DNA of 16,374 nt from an uncultured Collinsella sp. (GCA_900759565.1 CAAEVV010000024.1:1-16374); one strand, 5' to 3'; counted from the stretch's first letter, positions 1-6,586 are shown. The notes: generated by a model not told the origin, from the sequence alone. Made by a program: numbers and translations.

Positions 1-207
1 GGTTGGATTAGACACTCACCATTGTCGGCCTAATCCGCGGTCTTTCATGCAGCAGGGGCTCTCAATGTTTTTATGTCCTGCTCATATCGTCTGTGGTGGT
101 TTTTATGTTGATGAGTTAACAAATATGGCGTGCGGGGCTTGCGGTCGCTGGGTACGGCTAAGATGTTTACCCGTAAGCATTATGCAAGCGAAAGGCGGTC
201 GTCTCCC
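1..207. other. Upstream region of the MarR gene
   Basis: No convincing gene is seen here. The left end has a possible hairpin with a 7-bp stem, GGATTAG at 5-11 and CTAATCC at 30-36, which may be the 3' end of an upstream transcript. AGCAGG at about 50 and CCTGCT at about 80 form another weak inverted pair. The stretch around 110-125 is AT-rich and contains GTTAAC, a small palindrome that could belong to a promoter or to an operator for the MarR protein; I found no clear -35/-10 pair. A 68-codon reading frame at 47-253 overlaps the MarR gene and lacks a ribosome binding site, so I do not call it. Confidence 0.35.
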
Positions 208-657
208 ATGCAGCAGAACGACGAGACACGTTTCGAGGACTTTGTCGGACTGATCAGCGGGCTCTACAAGGAGATTCAGCGCATTAAGACATCCGAGGGC
301 GCAAGGCTGGGCCTCAAGGGCTCCGACGTTATGTGCCTTTACTATCTTGAGCGCAGCAAGGACGGCCTGACTGGCGCTGACCTCGCCCGCATGGCCGGCG
401 TTACCCGCGCCGCCGTCTCGCGTACGCTCGCGCATCTGGAGGAGGGCGGCTACGTCGAGGTCGACGATTCGGGCGATGCCGCCGTTAAGTACCGTGCTCC
501 GGTGCGCCTGACCGCTCTGGGCGGCGAGAGCATGAGCGAAGCGGACCGCATCATTCGCGAGGTGCTCGATACCACCGGTAAGGCTATGGGTGTGGAGCAG
601 CGCGAGCAGATGTATGCGTCGCTGCGCACGATTCTCAACACCCTGCGCGAGCTGTAG
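208..657 (+). CDS. MarR-family winged-helix transcriptional regulator
   Basis: This is a 149-residue DNA-binding protein of typical MarR length, expected to act as a dimer. Residues 36-79 form the helix-turn-helix core: the GLTGADLARMAGVTRAAVSR stretch at 53-72 holds the positioning and recognition helices. Residues 84-99 look like the beta wing, and the helical ends would form the dimer interface. An in-frame start exists at 130, but ATG 208 is preceded at about 9 bases by GAAAGGCGG and gives the normal family length, so 208 is preferred. The ligand and targets cannot be read from sequence. The next gene is a DegV fatty-acid-binding protein about 120 bases downstream on the same strand. Some MarR members such as FabT respond to fatty acid status, so a lipid link is possible, but this is inference only. 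Confidence 0.85.
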   Translation: MQQNDETRFEDFVGLISGLYKEIQRIKTSEGARLGLKGSDVMCLYYLERSKDGLTGADLARMAGVTRAAVSRTLAHLEEGGYVEVDDSGDAAVKYRAPVRLTALGGESMSEADRIIREVLDTTGKAMGVEQREQMYASLRTILNTLREL

Positions 658-776
658 GGCCGCCAAGGCTTTTGCTTCCAATTAACAACTGCATAGTCCT
701 GTTTGAGCGCGTATACCGTGCCGGGGCCTTGCTGTCAAAATTCCCTGCGCGGGACCTGCGCAAGAAAGGATTCGCT

Positions 777-1631
777 ATGTCCGTCCGCATTATTACCGAT
801 TCCGCGAGCGATATGTCGCCGGTCGAGCACCCAGCACTGGCCGTTTTGCCGCTGTCCGTCACCTTTGGCACCGATGTGTACATGGATGGCATCGACATCG
901 ATCACCAGCGCTTTTACGAGATGCTCGTGGAGCGCGATGAGCTGCCCAAGACCGGCCAGGTCAACCCGTACGCGTTTTCGCAGGCGATTGCCAAGGTTCG
1001 TGAAGCCGGCGATGAGGCTGTGATTATTACCGTGGGCGCTAAGCTATCAGGCACCAATCAGAGTGCCCGTACCGCACTTGCCGAGGCGCCGGGCGGCGAC
1101 GTGTACGTGGTGGATAGCAATAACGTCACTCTGGGCGAGCGTGTCCTGGTCGAGTATGCCCTGCGCCTGGTGAACGAGGGCCGTAGTGCGGCCCAGATCG
1201 CGGCGGCCGTCGAGGCTGTCCGTGACCGCGTGGTCGTCATCGGCCTGCTCGAGACGCTGGAGTACCTGGTGCGCGGCGGTCGTCTGTCTGCTGCGGCCGG
1301 CGCCGTGGGCACGCTGCTCAACGTAAAGCCTGTGGTGGCTGTCGAGGACGGTCTGATCGTGCAGCTGGGCAAGGCGCGCGGTTCCAAGAACGGCCGCAAC
1401 CTGCTGAACCAAAAGGTCGAAAAGGCGGGCGGCATCGACTTTTCCATGCCGCTGGCGCTCGGCTATACGGGTCTTTCGGATGCGGTGCTCAAGAAGTATA
1501 TCGAGGACAGCGCGGCACTTTGGGCTGGCCACACCGAGGGCGAGTTGCCCGTTCACACCATCGGCGCCACCATCGGTACCCACGTAGGCCCTGGCGCCGT
1601 AGCCGTAGCCTTCTTCCAGCCCGCCAACTAA
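777..1631 (+). CDS. DegV family fatty-acid-binding protein (FakB-like)
   Basis: This is a 284-residue cytosolic protein of normal DegV length. DegV/FakB proteins hold a fatty acid and, with the kinase FakA, present it for phosphorylation so that external fatty acids enter phospholipid synthesis. Family landmarks visible are the N-terminal ITDSASD (residues 6-12), KTGQVNP (58-64, where TSQP is more usual), LSGTNQSA (90-97), LEYLVRGGRLS (161-171) and the C-terminal GTHVGPGAVAVAFF (267-280). The in-frame start at 672 would add 35 residues without similarity to the family. ATG 777 follows AAGAAAGGA (762-770) and begins with the conserved strand. No FakA gene is in this window. A hairpin repeat starts 10 bases after the stop. 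Which fatty acid is bound cannot be told. Confidence 0.9.
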   Translation: MSVRIITDSASDMSPVEHPALAVLPLSVTFGTDVYMDGIDIDHQRFYEMLVERDELPKTGQVNPYAFSQAIAKVREAGDEAVIITVGAKLSGTNQSARTALAEAPGGDVYVVDSNNVTLGERVLVEYALRLVNEGRSAAQIAAAVEAVRDRVVVIGLLETLEYLVRGGRLSAAAGAVGTLLNVKPVVAVEDGLIVQLGKARGSKNGRNLLNQKVEKAGGIDFSMPLALGYTGLSDAVLKKYIEDSAALWAGHTEGELPVHTIGATIGTHVGPGAVAVAFFQPAN

Positions 1632-1640
1632 CTGACCTGC

Positions 1641-1685
1641 CATAAACCACCACAAAGGTGCCTGTCCCCTTTGCGGTGGTTTATG
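1641..1685. repeat. Hairpin repeat, copy 1 (terminator-like)
   Basis: The arms are 1641-1658 and 1668-1685, 18 bases each with a single mismatch (an A-C on the + strand, a G-T on the other). They surround the 9-base loop TGCCTGTCC. The arm core is AACCACCACAAAGG. The repeat lies 10 bases after the degV stop and 26 bases before the next start codon. It shares arms and loop with the copies at 2051, 12773 and 13483. It can form a stable RNA hairpin followed by a weak T-rich stretch, so it probably ends or attenuates the degV transcript. Confidence 0.85.
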
Positions 1686-1711
1686 CTTTTCAGGGTGGAA
1701 GGGAGCGAGCA

Positions 1712-2032
1712 ATGGCGTCTGAGGGCTTTTTTGAACGGGTGTACGAGGTGGTCGAGCAGATCCCCGAGGGGATGGTCGCCACGTATGGTCAGGTGGCGCT
1801 GCTTGCCGGTCGACCACGAAGTGCGCGGTATGTGGGGTATGCCCTGCATAGCAATCCGCGCCCCGGCGAGATTCCCTGTCACCGCGTGGTGTTTGCCGAC
1901 GGGCGCATATGCGAGGGTTTTGCTTTTGGCGGTCCCGATGCTCAACGTGAGCTTTTGCTAGGGGAGGGTGTGGCGTTTAAGGACGACATGCACGTCGACC
2001 TGGCCGTCTGTCGTTGGCCTGCCGGACTCTAA
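1712..2032 (+). CDS. MGMT-family DNA alkyltransferase-like protein
   Basis: This is a 106-residue protein that matches only the C-terminal DNA-binding/active-site domain of O6-alkylguanine-DNA alkyltransferases. TYGQVA (residues 24-29), a GRPRSARYVGYALHSNP stretch (33-49) with the arginine-finger position R39, and IPCHRVV (54-60) with C56 are visible. In classical Ogt/Ada the PCHRV cysteine accepts the alkyl group; in ATL proteins it is usually replaced, often by tryptophan. Here the cysteine is present, but the N-terminal domain is absent and the region after the motif is short. ATG 1712 is chosen because GGAAGGGAG lies just upstream; an in-frame start at 1658 would fall inside the hairpin repeat. 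Function could be direct repair or lesion flagging for excision repair. It is flanked by repeat copies 1 and 2 and probably depends on read-through from degV. Confidence 0.85.
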   Translation: MASEGFFERVYEVVEQIPEGMVATYGQVALLAGRPRSARYVGYALHSNPRPGEIPCHRVVFADGRICEGFAFGGPDAQRELLLGEGVAFKDDMHVDLAVCRWPAGL

Positions 2033-2050
2033 CAGCTCTGCCGTGGCCAG

Positions 2051-2087
2051 AACCACCACAAAGGTGCCTGTCCCCTTTGTGGTGGTT
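2051..2087. repeat. Hairpin repeat, copy 2 (terminator-like)
   Basis: Perfect 14-base arms AACCACCACAAAGG (2051-2064) and its complement (2074-2087) enclose loop TGCCTGTCC. The repeat starts 18 bases beyond the MGMT-like stop and is followed by TTTTCTG. It has the same loop orientation as the other three copies. It probably terminates the MGMT-like transcript. Confidence 0.85.
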
Positions 2088-2271
2088 TTCTGTTGCAGGT
2101 TTACCGGGGCTAACTTATGGAGAAGCTATGGCGGCGAATATTGATGCTGCAAAGTAAACCACGGTGAACTATATTGTATTCAGCAACGGAGCAGGCAATA
2201 GGCGATGAAAAAGCCTGCCCTGTTGAGTTTGATTCGCATTCCTCCCCTCTGTGCGATTCAACGGTGTACTT

Positions 2272-2317
2272 CGGGAACAGGCCCGCTGGCAACTAACTGC
2301 CGGCGGGCCTGTTCCCG
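2272..2317. other. 20-bp inverted repeat (strong hairpin)
   Basis: The arms at 2272-2291 (beginning CGGGAACAGGCCCGC) and 2298-2317 pair over 20 positions with one G-T pair, around the 6-base loop ACTAAC. On the + strand the right arm is followed by TTTGT, so it could act as a weak rho-independent terminator for + strand transcription. On the - strand no T run follows. No recognised + strand gene ends close by, so its role is uncertain. Confidence 0.65.
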
Positions 2318-2362
2318 TTTGTCGGGGGAGTGCGATGGACGGAGCCGAAGCGGTCCGGCTCC

Positions 2363-2392
2363 AAAAAAAAGGCGGACGCCGCAGCGCCCGCC
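2363..2392 (-). terminator. Rho-independent terminator of trpS
   Basis: Read on the - strand, GGCGGGCG pairs with CGTCCGCC (8 bp including one G-U) around CTGCGG, directly followed by eight T residues (2370-2363). It lies about 35 bases beyond the trpS stop. This is the textbook form of an intrinsic terminator. Confidence 0.9.
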
Positions 2393-2427
2393 CTAAAGCA
2401 ATCGAAAGCTCAAGCCGGCAGATCGGT

Positions 2428-3477
2428 CTAGTACACCATGCCCATGGCGTCCTGAACCTCTGCCAGGGTCTGATCGGCGATCTCGTTGGCGCGACGGTTG
2501 CCCTCGTGCAGGACGTCCTTCACATAGTCCAGATCGTTCTCGTAGCGCTGGCGACGCTCGCGGATCGGTGCGAAGTACTCGTTGACGGCCTCGGTCACGT
2601 ACTTCTTGAGCTGGCCGGAGCCGCCCATGCCAATCTCCTCGGCAATCTCGACCTCGGAACGGCCGGTGCAGATGGCGGCCGTCGAAAGCAGGCCGGACAC
2701 GCCGGGGCGGTTCTCGGGATCGAACGTGATCATGCGCTCGGAGTCGGTCTGGCTCTTCTTGATGCGCTTGGCCGTCTCCTCGGCGGTCATCGAGATGTTG
2801 ATGGCGTTGCCGTAGCTCTTGCTCATCTTGCGACCGTCCAGGCCGGGCAGCAGCGGGGTCTCGGACAGCAGCGCGTCGACCTCGGGGAACACCTTGCCGT
2901 AGCGGTTGTTAAAGCGGCGGGCGATGGTGCGGGTGAGCTCGATGTGCGGCAGCTGGTCGCGGCCGACGGGCACCACATTGCCCTTGCAGAACAGGATGTC
3001 GCAGGCCTGGTGCACCGGGTAGGTGAGCAGAAGGCCGGTGAGCTCGTGCCCCGAGGCCTCCATCTCGGCCTTGACCGTGGGGTTGCGCGCCAGCTCGGCC
3101 TCGGACACCAGCGACAGGAACGGCAGCATGAGCTGGTTGGCGGCGGGCACGGCGGAGTGCGCGTAGATCATGGTCTTGTCGGGGTCGATGCCGCAGGCAA
3201 GGTAGTCCATGACCATGTTGTATACGTTGTCCTGGATGTGCTCGGTCGTGTCGCGGTCGGTGATGACCTGGTAGTCGGCGATGAGCACGTTGGTCTTGGC
3301 GCCCATGTTCTGCAGCTCAACGCGGCCCTTGAGGGTGCCAAAGTAGTGGCCCAGGTGCAGGCGGCCGGTGGGACGGTCACCGGTGAGCATGGTGAACTTC
3401 TCGGGCGTTTTGGCCAGGCCCTCGCGAATGGCGTTGCTCTTTTGCAGCGCGACTTCGTAGCTGTTCTCGTTTGGCAT
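2428..3477 (-). CDS. trpS: Tryptophanyl-tRNA synthetase
   Basis: This 349-residue class I enzyme charges tRNA-Trp with tryptophan using ATP. The GDRPTGRLHLGHYFG segment (residues 33-47) holds the HIGH-type motif as HLGH (41-44). PVGRDQLPHIELTR (170-183) is the usual TrpRS segment, and GRKMSKS (215-221) is the second ATP-binding signature. The length is normal for bacterial TrpRS. ATG 3477 is preceded by TTAGGAG at 3484-3490 on the - strand; the longer frame upstream (to 3621) is low-complexity and not family-like. A possible -10 element lies at 3514-3509. No T-box or trp leader signature is seen upstream. The gene ends at a strong terminator, so it is probably transcribed alone or with the wecA-like gene upstream of it. 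Confidence 0.96.
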   Translation of the reverse strand: MPNENSYEVALQKSNAIREGLAKTPEKFTMLTGDRPTGRLHLGHYFGTLKGRVELQNMGAKTNVLIADYQVITDRDTTEHIQDNVYNMVMDYLACGIDPDKTMIYAHSAVPAANQLMLPFLSLVSEAELARNPTVKAEMEASGHELTGLLLTYPVHQACDILFCKGNVVPVGRDQLPHIELTRTIARRFNNRYGKVFPEVDALLSETPLLPGLDGRKMSKSYGNAINISMTAEETAKRIKKSQTDSERMITFDPENRPGVSGLLSTAAICTGRSEVEIAEEIGMGGSGQLKKYVTEAVNEYFAPIRERRQRYENDLDYVKDVLHEGNRRANEIADQTLAEVQDAMGMVY

Positions 3478-3508
3478 GATTGCTCCTAACGTATCTTCAT
3501 GGGTCAAG

Positions 3509-3514
3509 ATGATA
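3509..3514 (-). promoter_or_regulatory. Possible -10 element for trpS
   Basis: On the - strand TATCAT (3514-3509) matches the TATAAT consensus at five of six positions and would start RNA about 25 bases before the trpS ATG. No good -35 hexamer is seen 16-18 bases upstream, so this is a weak call. Confidence 0.3.
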
Positions 3515-3636
3515 ACGCGTTTATTGGAGGGGCGGGGCGTAAGTAGGCGAGGGGCGGGAGAGGGGTGGCTTGTGCGATGGGCGCGGCGCGGCCGCGCTTG
3601 GCCAACGGTGCCTTGGCACATCCTCGGCAGCTTGCC

Positions 3637-4836
3637 CTAGAGCTTGTGGTGGCGCTCTTCTTTGCGCTCCTCGGCTGCCTGCTCCTCCTGCTTAAAAGCG
3701 GGGTCGTCGGGGGTGACCAGCTCATCTTCGTGCGTGCGCTTGTTGTAATGGTGGAGCAGCACGGGCTCAAATAGATGTAGATGCTTGGCGAAGGCCGCCG
3801 AGCCAATGGCGAGCACGGTAAAGATGAGCACGCGCATGGGCACCTCGACCTGGTTAATCGCGGCGGCGCCGGCTGAAAGCATGATGCACCAGGCATAGAT
3901 GAGCAGCACGGCCTGTTTTTGGTTGTAGCCTTCTTGGATCAGGCGGTGGTGGATGTGGCCCTTGTCGGCCTGCCCGATGCTAATGTGGGCGCGCTTGCGG
4001 CGCACAATGGCGCTAAACGTGTCGATGATGGGCACGCCGGCAACGATGAGCGGGATGATAAGCGAGGTGAGTGCGGCGGTGCGGCTCACGTTGAGCAGCG
4101 AGATGGAGCCCAGCGCAAAGCCCAGAAGCAACGACCCCGAGTCGCCCAAGAAGATGCTTGCGGGGTTGAAGTTGTAGCGCAAAAAGGCCAGGCAGGCACC
4201 AAAGAGCGCAATGGAGAGCGCGGCGGCGTCGATGCGGCCCGAGAGAACAGCCATCGAAAACATGGTGAACGATGCGATGCCGCAGATGCCCGTGGCCAAG
4301 CCGTCGAGGCCGTCGATGAGGTTAATGATGTTGGTGAATGCCACCAGATAGATCACGGTAATGGGGTAGGCGAGCCATCCGAGCATGATCTCGCCGGGAG
4401 CAAACGGGTTGACGATGACGCCGATTTTTAGGCCGCCCATGCAGGCGATAAGCGCGGCGAGGACCTGTCCGGCCAGCTTTTGCTTGGGCGTGAGCTGAAA
4501 GACGTCGTCGATAGCGCCGGTCGCAAAGATAACGGTAAAAGAAAGCGCAAGTATGGGGTGGCTGATGTGCAGACGGGGGTGGGGCACCAAAACGGGCGGC
4601 CAACCCAGGTACCAGGTGCCTAGGATTTGCACAGTGCAGGCGACGACCAGGCCCAAAAACACCGCCGTTCCGCCCAAACGCGGGATGGGCTTGGTGTTGA
4701 TGCGGCGCTTAGAAGGATAGTCGACGGCATCGAGCTTAATTGCCAAGCGCTTGACCAGGGGCACCGCGAGGAAGGTCGTGATAAAGGCCGCCGCTGCCAC
4801 GCATAGGTACGGTATGTAGCTCGGGGATGAAGCCAT
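3637..4836 (-). CDS. WecA/TagO-type undecaprenyl-phosphate GlcNAc-1-phosphate transferase
   Basis: This 399-residue multi-pass membrane enzyme is of the MraY/WecA superfamily. Such enzymes transfer a sugar-1-phosphate, usually GlcNAc-1-P, from UDP-sugar to undecaprenyl phosphate, starting a teichoic acid, capsule or arabinogalactan-type polymer at the inner membrane face. Visible motifs are GAIDDVF (107-113) with the Asp pair, NLIDGLDGLA (172-181), FLGDSGS (229-235), VPIIDT (268-273) and DKGHIHHRL (291-299). The HIHH motif points to WecA/TagO rather than MraY. About ten hydrophobic segments are present, and residues 365-399 form a charged cytosolic tail rich in Glu and Lys. ATG 4836 is chosen, but no strong ribosome binding site precedes it; TTG 4854 in frame is an alternative. 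The neighbours do not reveal which polymer is made. Confidence 0.92.
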   Translation of the reverse strand: MASSPSYIPYLCVAAAAFITTFLAVPLVKRLAIKLDAVDYPSKRRINTKPIPRLGGTAVFLGLVVACTVQILGTWYLGWPPVLVPHPRLHISHPILALSFTVIFATGAIDDVFQLTPKQKLAGQVLAALIACMGGLKIGVIVNPFAPGEIMLGWLAYPITVIYLVAFTNIINLIDGLDGLATGICGIASFTMFSMAVLSGRIDAAALSIALFGACLAFLRYNFNPASIFLGDSGSLLLGFALGSISLLNVSRTAALTSLIIPLIVAGVPIIDTFSAIVRRKRAHISIGQADKGHIHHRLIQEGYNQKQAVLLIYAWCIMLSAGAAAINQVEVPMRVLIFTVLAIGSAAFAKHLHLFEPVLLHHYNKRTHEDELVTPDDPAFKQEEQAAEERKEERHHKL

Positions 4837-5040
4837 GAATCTAAAAACCGCCAAGCGTCGAAGGAAAAGGTCAGAAGAACGCCATGCGCAAAGGGCATAG
4901 CCGAACTATAATACTCGACCAAGGGGGGTGCATGGAATTGCACGCAGCGATAATCACGCGCTTACCAGATATTGGGATGTTATCGATGGCTTGTCGGGAT
5001 GCCGGCGGGGATCCATATGGACTGTAATGGTGATTTTGGC
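4837..5040. other. Upstream region of the wecA-like gene
   Basis: No gene is seen. On the - strand TATTAT at 4913-4908 could be a -10 element for the wecA-like gene, with a leader of about 65 bases. The -35 candidate TTCCAT is poor. Between this and the structured RNA (ending near 5041) the sequence holds only short frames without ribosome binding sites. Confidence 0.35.
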
Positions 5041-5211
5041 AAAAGAAAACCACCCCCCACGTTACGAAAATGAACCCACCTAAAACAGGTGGGTGCCCTC
5101 ATCGACTGTTCCAGCGTCCTTAACAACGAAGGATACCTGTACTAGGTACGACTGTGTGGGCTCCCTAAATAAACGCGACGGTTCACCCAGTTGCTCCGCG
5201 GGGGGCGGAAT
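5041..5211 (-). ncRNA. ssrS: Structured RNA, probable 6S RNA
   Basis: On the - strand a closing helix of 12 pairs forms between 5208-5197 (CCGCCCCCCGCG) and 5061-5050 (CGTGGGGGGTGG). Its two G-U pairs would be A-C mismatches on the + strand, so the - strand is the RNA. Inside, TGAACC can pair with GGTTCA to continue the outer stem. A hairpin ACCCACCT-GTTTT-AGGTGGGT (around 5095-5075) sits on the 3' side, and a broken terminal stem (GCCC/GGGC, CAG-CGT/ACG-CTG) closes the middle. The 3' end is TTTTCTTTT. A -10 TATGAT at 5223-5218 predicts a start near 5211, just before the helix. The size (about 165-170 nt) and the plan of closing stem, central bubble with 3'-side hairpin and terminal stem fit 6S RNA, which binds RNA polymerase holoenzyme. 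The identity is inferred from shape, not from a covariance search. Confidence 0.6.
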
Positions 5212-5217
5212 ACCTAC

Positions 5218-5223
5218 ATCATA
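5218..5223 (-). promoter_or_regulatory. -10 element for the structured RNA
   Basis: TATGAT on the - strand (5223-5218) matches five of six consensus positions. It is placed so that transcription would begin near 5211, three bases before the closing helix of the RNA. The -35 region (CTGGAA at 5246-5241) is poor. The agreement of the predicted start with the helix boundary is the main support. Confidence 0.5.
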
Positions 5224-5248
5224 AAGCGGCACTTTATCGATTCCAGTC

Positions 5249-5277
5249 TTGACATTACAAAAATCGTGTCGGACGAT
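5249..5277 (+). promoter_or_regulatory. Promoter for the PflX-type gene
   Basis: A perfect -35 TTGACA (5249-5254) is followed after 17 bases by GACGAT (5272-5277), a three-of-six match to the -10 consensus. RNA would start near 5284, leaving a leader of about 75 bases before ATG 5361. It is divergent from the promoter of the structured RNA. Confidence 0.5.
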
Positions 5278-5360
5278 TACGGCGCCTTGGGCTCGAGCCG
5301 TCTGTGGGGTTGATCCCTTTACGTTTGAGCTGCTGAATCGTTGTTTTGGAGCATGGTTTT

Positions 5361-6299
5361 ATGCCGACGTCGTTGACCGAACTTTTTTCGCCCGCCTGCC
5401 ATTTGTGTCCGCGCCGTTGCGGTGCGGCGCGCGATGAGGGCGCGCACGGCGTCTGCGGTGCTAACGACACGCTCAAGGTGGCCCGCGCCGCGCTTCATAT
5501 GTGGGAGGAGCCGCCGATCTCGGGCGAGGCCGGTTCGGGCACGATCTTCTTTAGCGGCTGTTCGCTCAAATGTATCTACTGTCAGAACCACGAGATCTCG
5601 ACCGGCAATTTTGGCCTTGAGATTTCGCCTGAGCGCCTGGTCGAGATTATGCTGGAACTGCAGGACCAGGGTGCGAACAACATTAACTTGGTGACGGCGA
5701 CGCACTACGCGCACCTGCTGCCGGCTGCGATTGCCGCGGCACGGGCGCGCGGGCTGGTCATCCCGATCGTCTACAACACGAGTGGTTACGAGCGCGCGAG
5801 TGCCGTGGCGGCGCTGGGCGACCTGGTTGATGTGTGGCTCACCGACTTTAAATATGCCGATGCCGGGCTTGCGCAGTCGCTTTCTCATATTAAGGATTAC
5901 CCGCGCGTGGCCGTGTCGGGTCTGGCCCAGATGTCGCGCGAGATCGATCGCCGTGGGGGAGAGCTGGTGGATGACGACGGGCTCATGAAGCGCGGCATCA
6001 TCGTGCGCCACCTGGTGCTGCCGGGGCATGCGGATGACTCGTGCCGCGTGTTAGACCTGGTGTGGCAGACGGTGGGCGATGTGCCGATCTCGGTCATGAA
6101 TCAGTACACGCCCAATGCGCTTATGCGCGAGCAAGGCGGCGACCTGGCACGCGCCGTGACGCGCGAGGAGTACGAGCAGGTGCTCGACCATGCCGACGAC
6201 CTGGGCTTTACGACGATGTTCTGGCAAGAGGGCGGCGCGGTAGACGAGAGCTTCACCCCGGCCTTCGACACCACCGGTGTTCTTACCAGCGCAAAGTAG
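5361..6299 (+). CDS. PflX-type radical SAM protein
   Basis: This 312-residue radical SAM protein resembles PflX (COG1313) and pyruvate formate-lyase activating enzymes. The CSLKCIYC motif gives C67, C71 and C74, the three ligands of the [4Fe-4S] cluster that cleaves S-adenosylmethionine. An extra N-terminal cysteine group (C13, C16, C20, C32; CHLCPRRCG and GVCG) is typical of the PflX group and may hold a second cluster or zinc. Later landmarks are VYNTSGYE (137-144), WLTDFKY (159-165), RHLVLPGH (216-223) and MNQYTPN (246-252). ATG 5361 follows GGAG at 9 bases; an in-frame TTG at 5346 overlaps that site and is less likely. No formate-lyase or glycyl-radical enzyme gene is beside it, so the target protein is unknown. 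It has its own promoter. Confidence 0.9.
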   Translation: MPTSLTELFSPACHLCPRRCGAARDEGAHGVCGANDTLKVARAALHMWEEPPISGEAGSGTIFFSGCSLKCIYCQNHEISTGNFGLEISPERLVEIMLELQDQGANNINLVTATHYAHLLPAAIAAARARGLVIPIVYNTSGYERASAVAALGDLVDVWLTDFKYADAGLAQSLSHIKDYPRVAVSGLAQMSREIDRRGGELVDDDGLMKRGIIVRHLVLPGHADDSCRVLDLVWQTVGDVPISVMNQYTPNALMREQGGDLARAVTREEYEQVLDHADDLGFTTMFWQEGGAVDESFTPAFDTTGVLTSAK

Positions 6300-6307
6300 T
6301 GCGTTCG

Positions 6308-6345
6308 TCGATGATTTTTCTGGGACGGGGATAAAAAATCATCGA
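6308..6345. other. 12-bp inverted repeat after the PflX-type gene
   Basis: The perfect arms TCGATGATTTTT (6308-6319) and its complement (6334-6345) surround a 14-base G-rich loop. It starts 8 bases beyond the stop of the radical SAM gene. Hairpin formation is likely, but no T run follows on the + strand, so termination is uncertain. Confidence 0.55.
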
Positions 6346-6408
6346 GAGGATCGCCTGTTCGAAAAGTTGCCAAAATAGCCGCGCCCCAAAAAGACTGGTT
6401 ATTGGGCG

Positions 6409-6436
6409 TTGACAGTTGGCGAGCCGTAGGTAAAAT
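6409..6436 (+). promoter_or_regulatory. Promoter of tRNA-Ala
   Basis: TTGACA (6409-6414, perfect -35) and TAAAAT (6431-6436, five of six of the -10) are 16 bases apart. Transcription would begin around 6443, a few bases before the tRNA. This strong arrangement is usual for a stable RNA gene. Confidence 0.85.
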
Positions 6437-6449
6437 ATCGACTTGTCCT

Positions 6450-6522
6450 GGGGACGTAGCTCAGTTGGGAGAGCGCTGCCGTCGCATGGCAGAGGCCGAG
6501 GGTTCGACTCCCTTCGTCTCCA
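6450..6522 (+). tRNA. tRNA-Ala (anticodon CGC)
   Basis: The 73-base cloverleaf folds completely. The acceptor is GGGGACG with CGTCTCC. The D arm is GCTC/GAGC. The anticodon stem is CTGCC/GGCAG around GTCGCAT, which places CGC at 34-36 and reads GCG codons. The T arm is GAGGG/CCCTT around TTCGACT. The G3-U70 wobble pair, the main identity element of alanine tRNA, is present, and the discriminator is A. The 3' CCA is not encoded (CCC follows), so it must be added by the nucleotidyltransferase. Confidence 0.97.
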
Positions 6523-6537
6523 CCCTTGGATTTGATA

Positions 6538-6568
6538 AGCCGCTGACATTGTGTCGGCGGCTTTTTTT
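6538..6568 (+). terminator. Rho-independent terminator after tRNA-Ala
   Basis: AGCCGCTGACA (6538-6548) pairs with TGTCGGCGGCT (6552-6562) over 11 positions with one T-G pair around loop TTG. It runs into seven T residues (6562-6568). It ends the tRNA transcript, although some read-through into the next gene, 18 bases further on, is possible. Confidence 0.9.
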
Positions 6569-6586
6569 AAAAGAAAGGGCTATACC

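Larger units (their letters stand above)
2088..2427. other. Gene-free stretch between the MGMT-like gene and trpS
   Basis: No convincing gene is seen. The stretch holds a micro-ORF with a good ribosome binding site (GGAG at 2119, ATG 2128, stop at 2157; product MAANIDAAK), a weak GCAGGC/GCCTGC inverted pair at 2191-2218, the 20-bp hairpin at 2272-2317, a GGAGCCG/CGGCTCC pair at 2341-2362 and the trpS terminator at 2363-2392. A 60-codon frame on the - strand (2110-2292) has no recognisable content and runs through the hairpin, so it is not called. The base composition is more AT-rich than the neighbouring genes, which suggests decayed or regulatory DNA. Confidence 0.5.

Noticed and set aside
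47..253. A 68-codon + strand frame before and into the MarR gene
   Set aside because: It has no ribosome binding site or recognisable content and overlaps a well-supported gene in another frame.
2251..3489. A 412-codon + strand frame opposite trpS
   Set aside because: It is the antisense shadow of trpS, begins inside a hairpin, and its translation is low-complexity.
5041..5211. Structured RNA read as tmRNA, SRP RNA, RNase P RNA or a SAM riboswitch
   Set aside because: None of the hallmark conserved stretches of those RNAs is present. The long closing helix and 3'-side bubble hairpin fit 6S better, and the wecA-like start is about 200 bases away.
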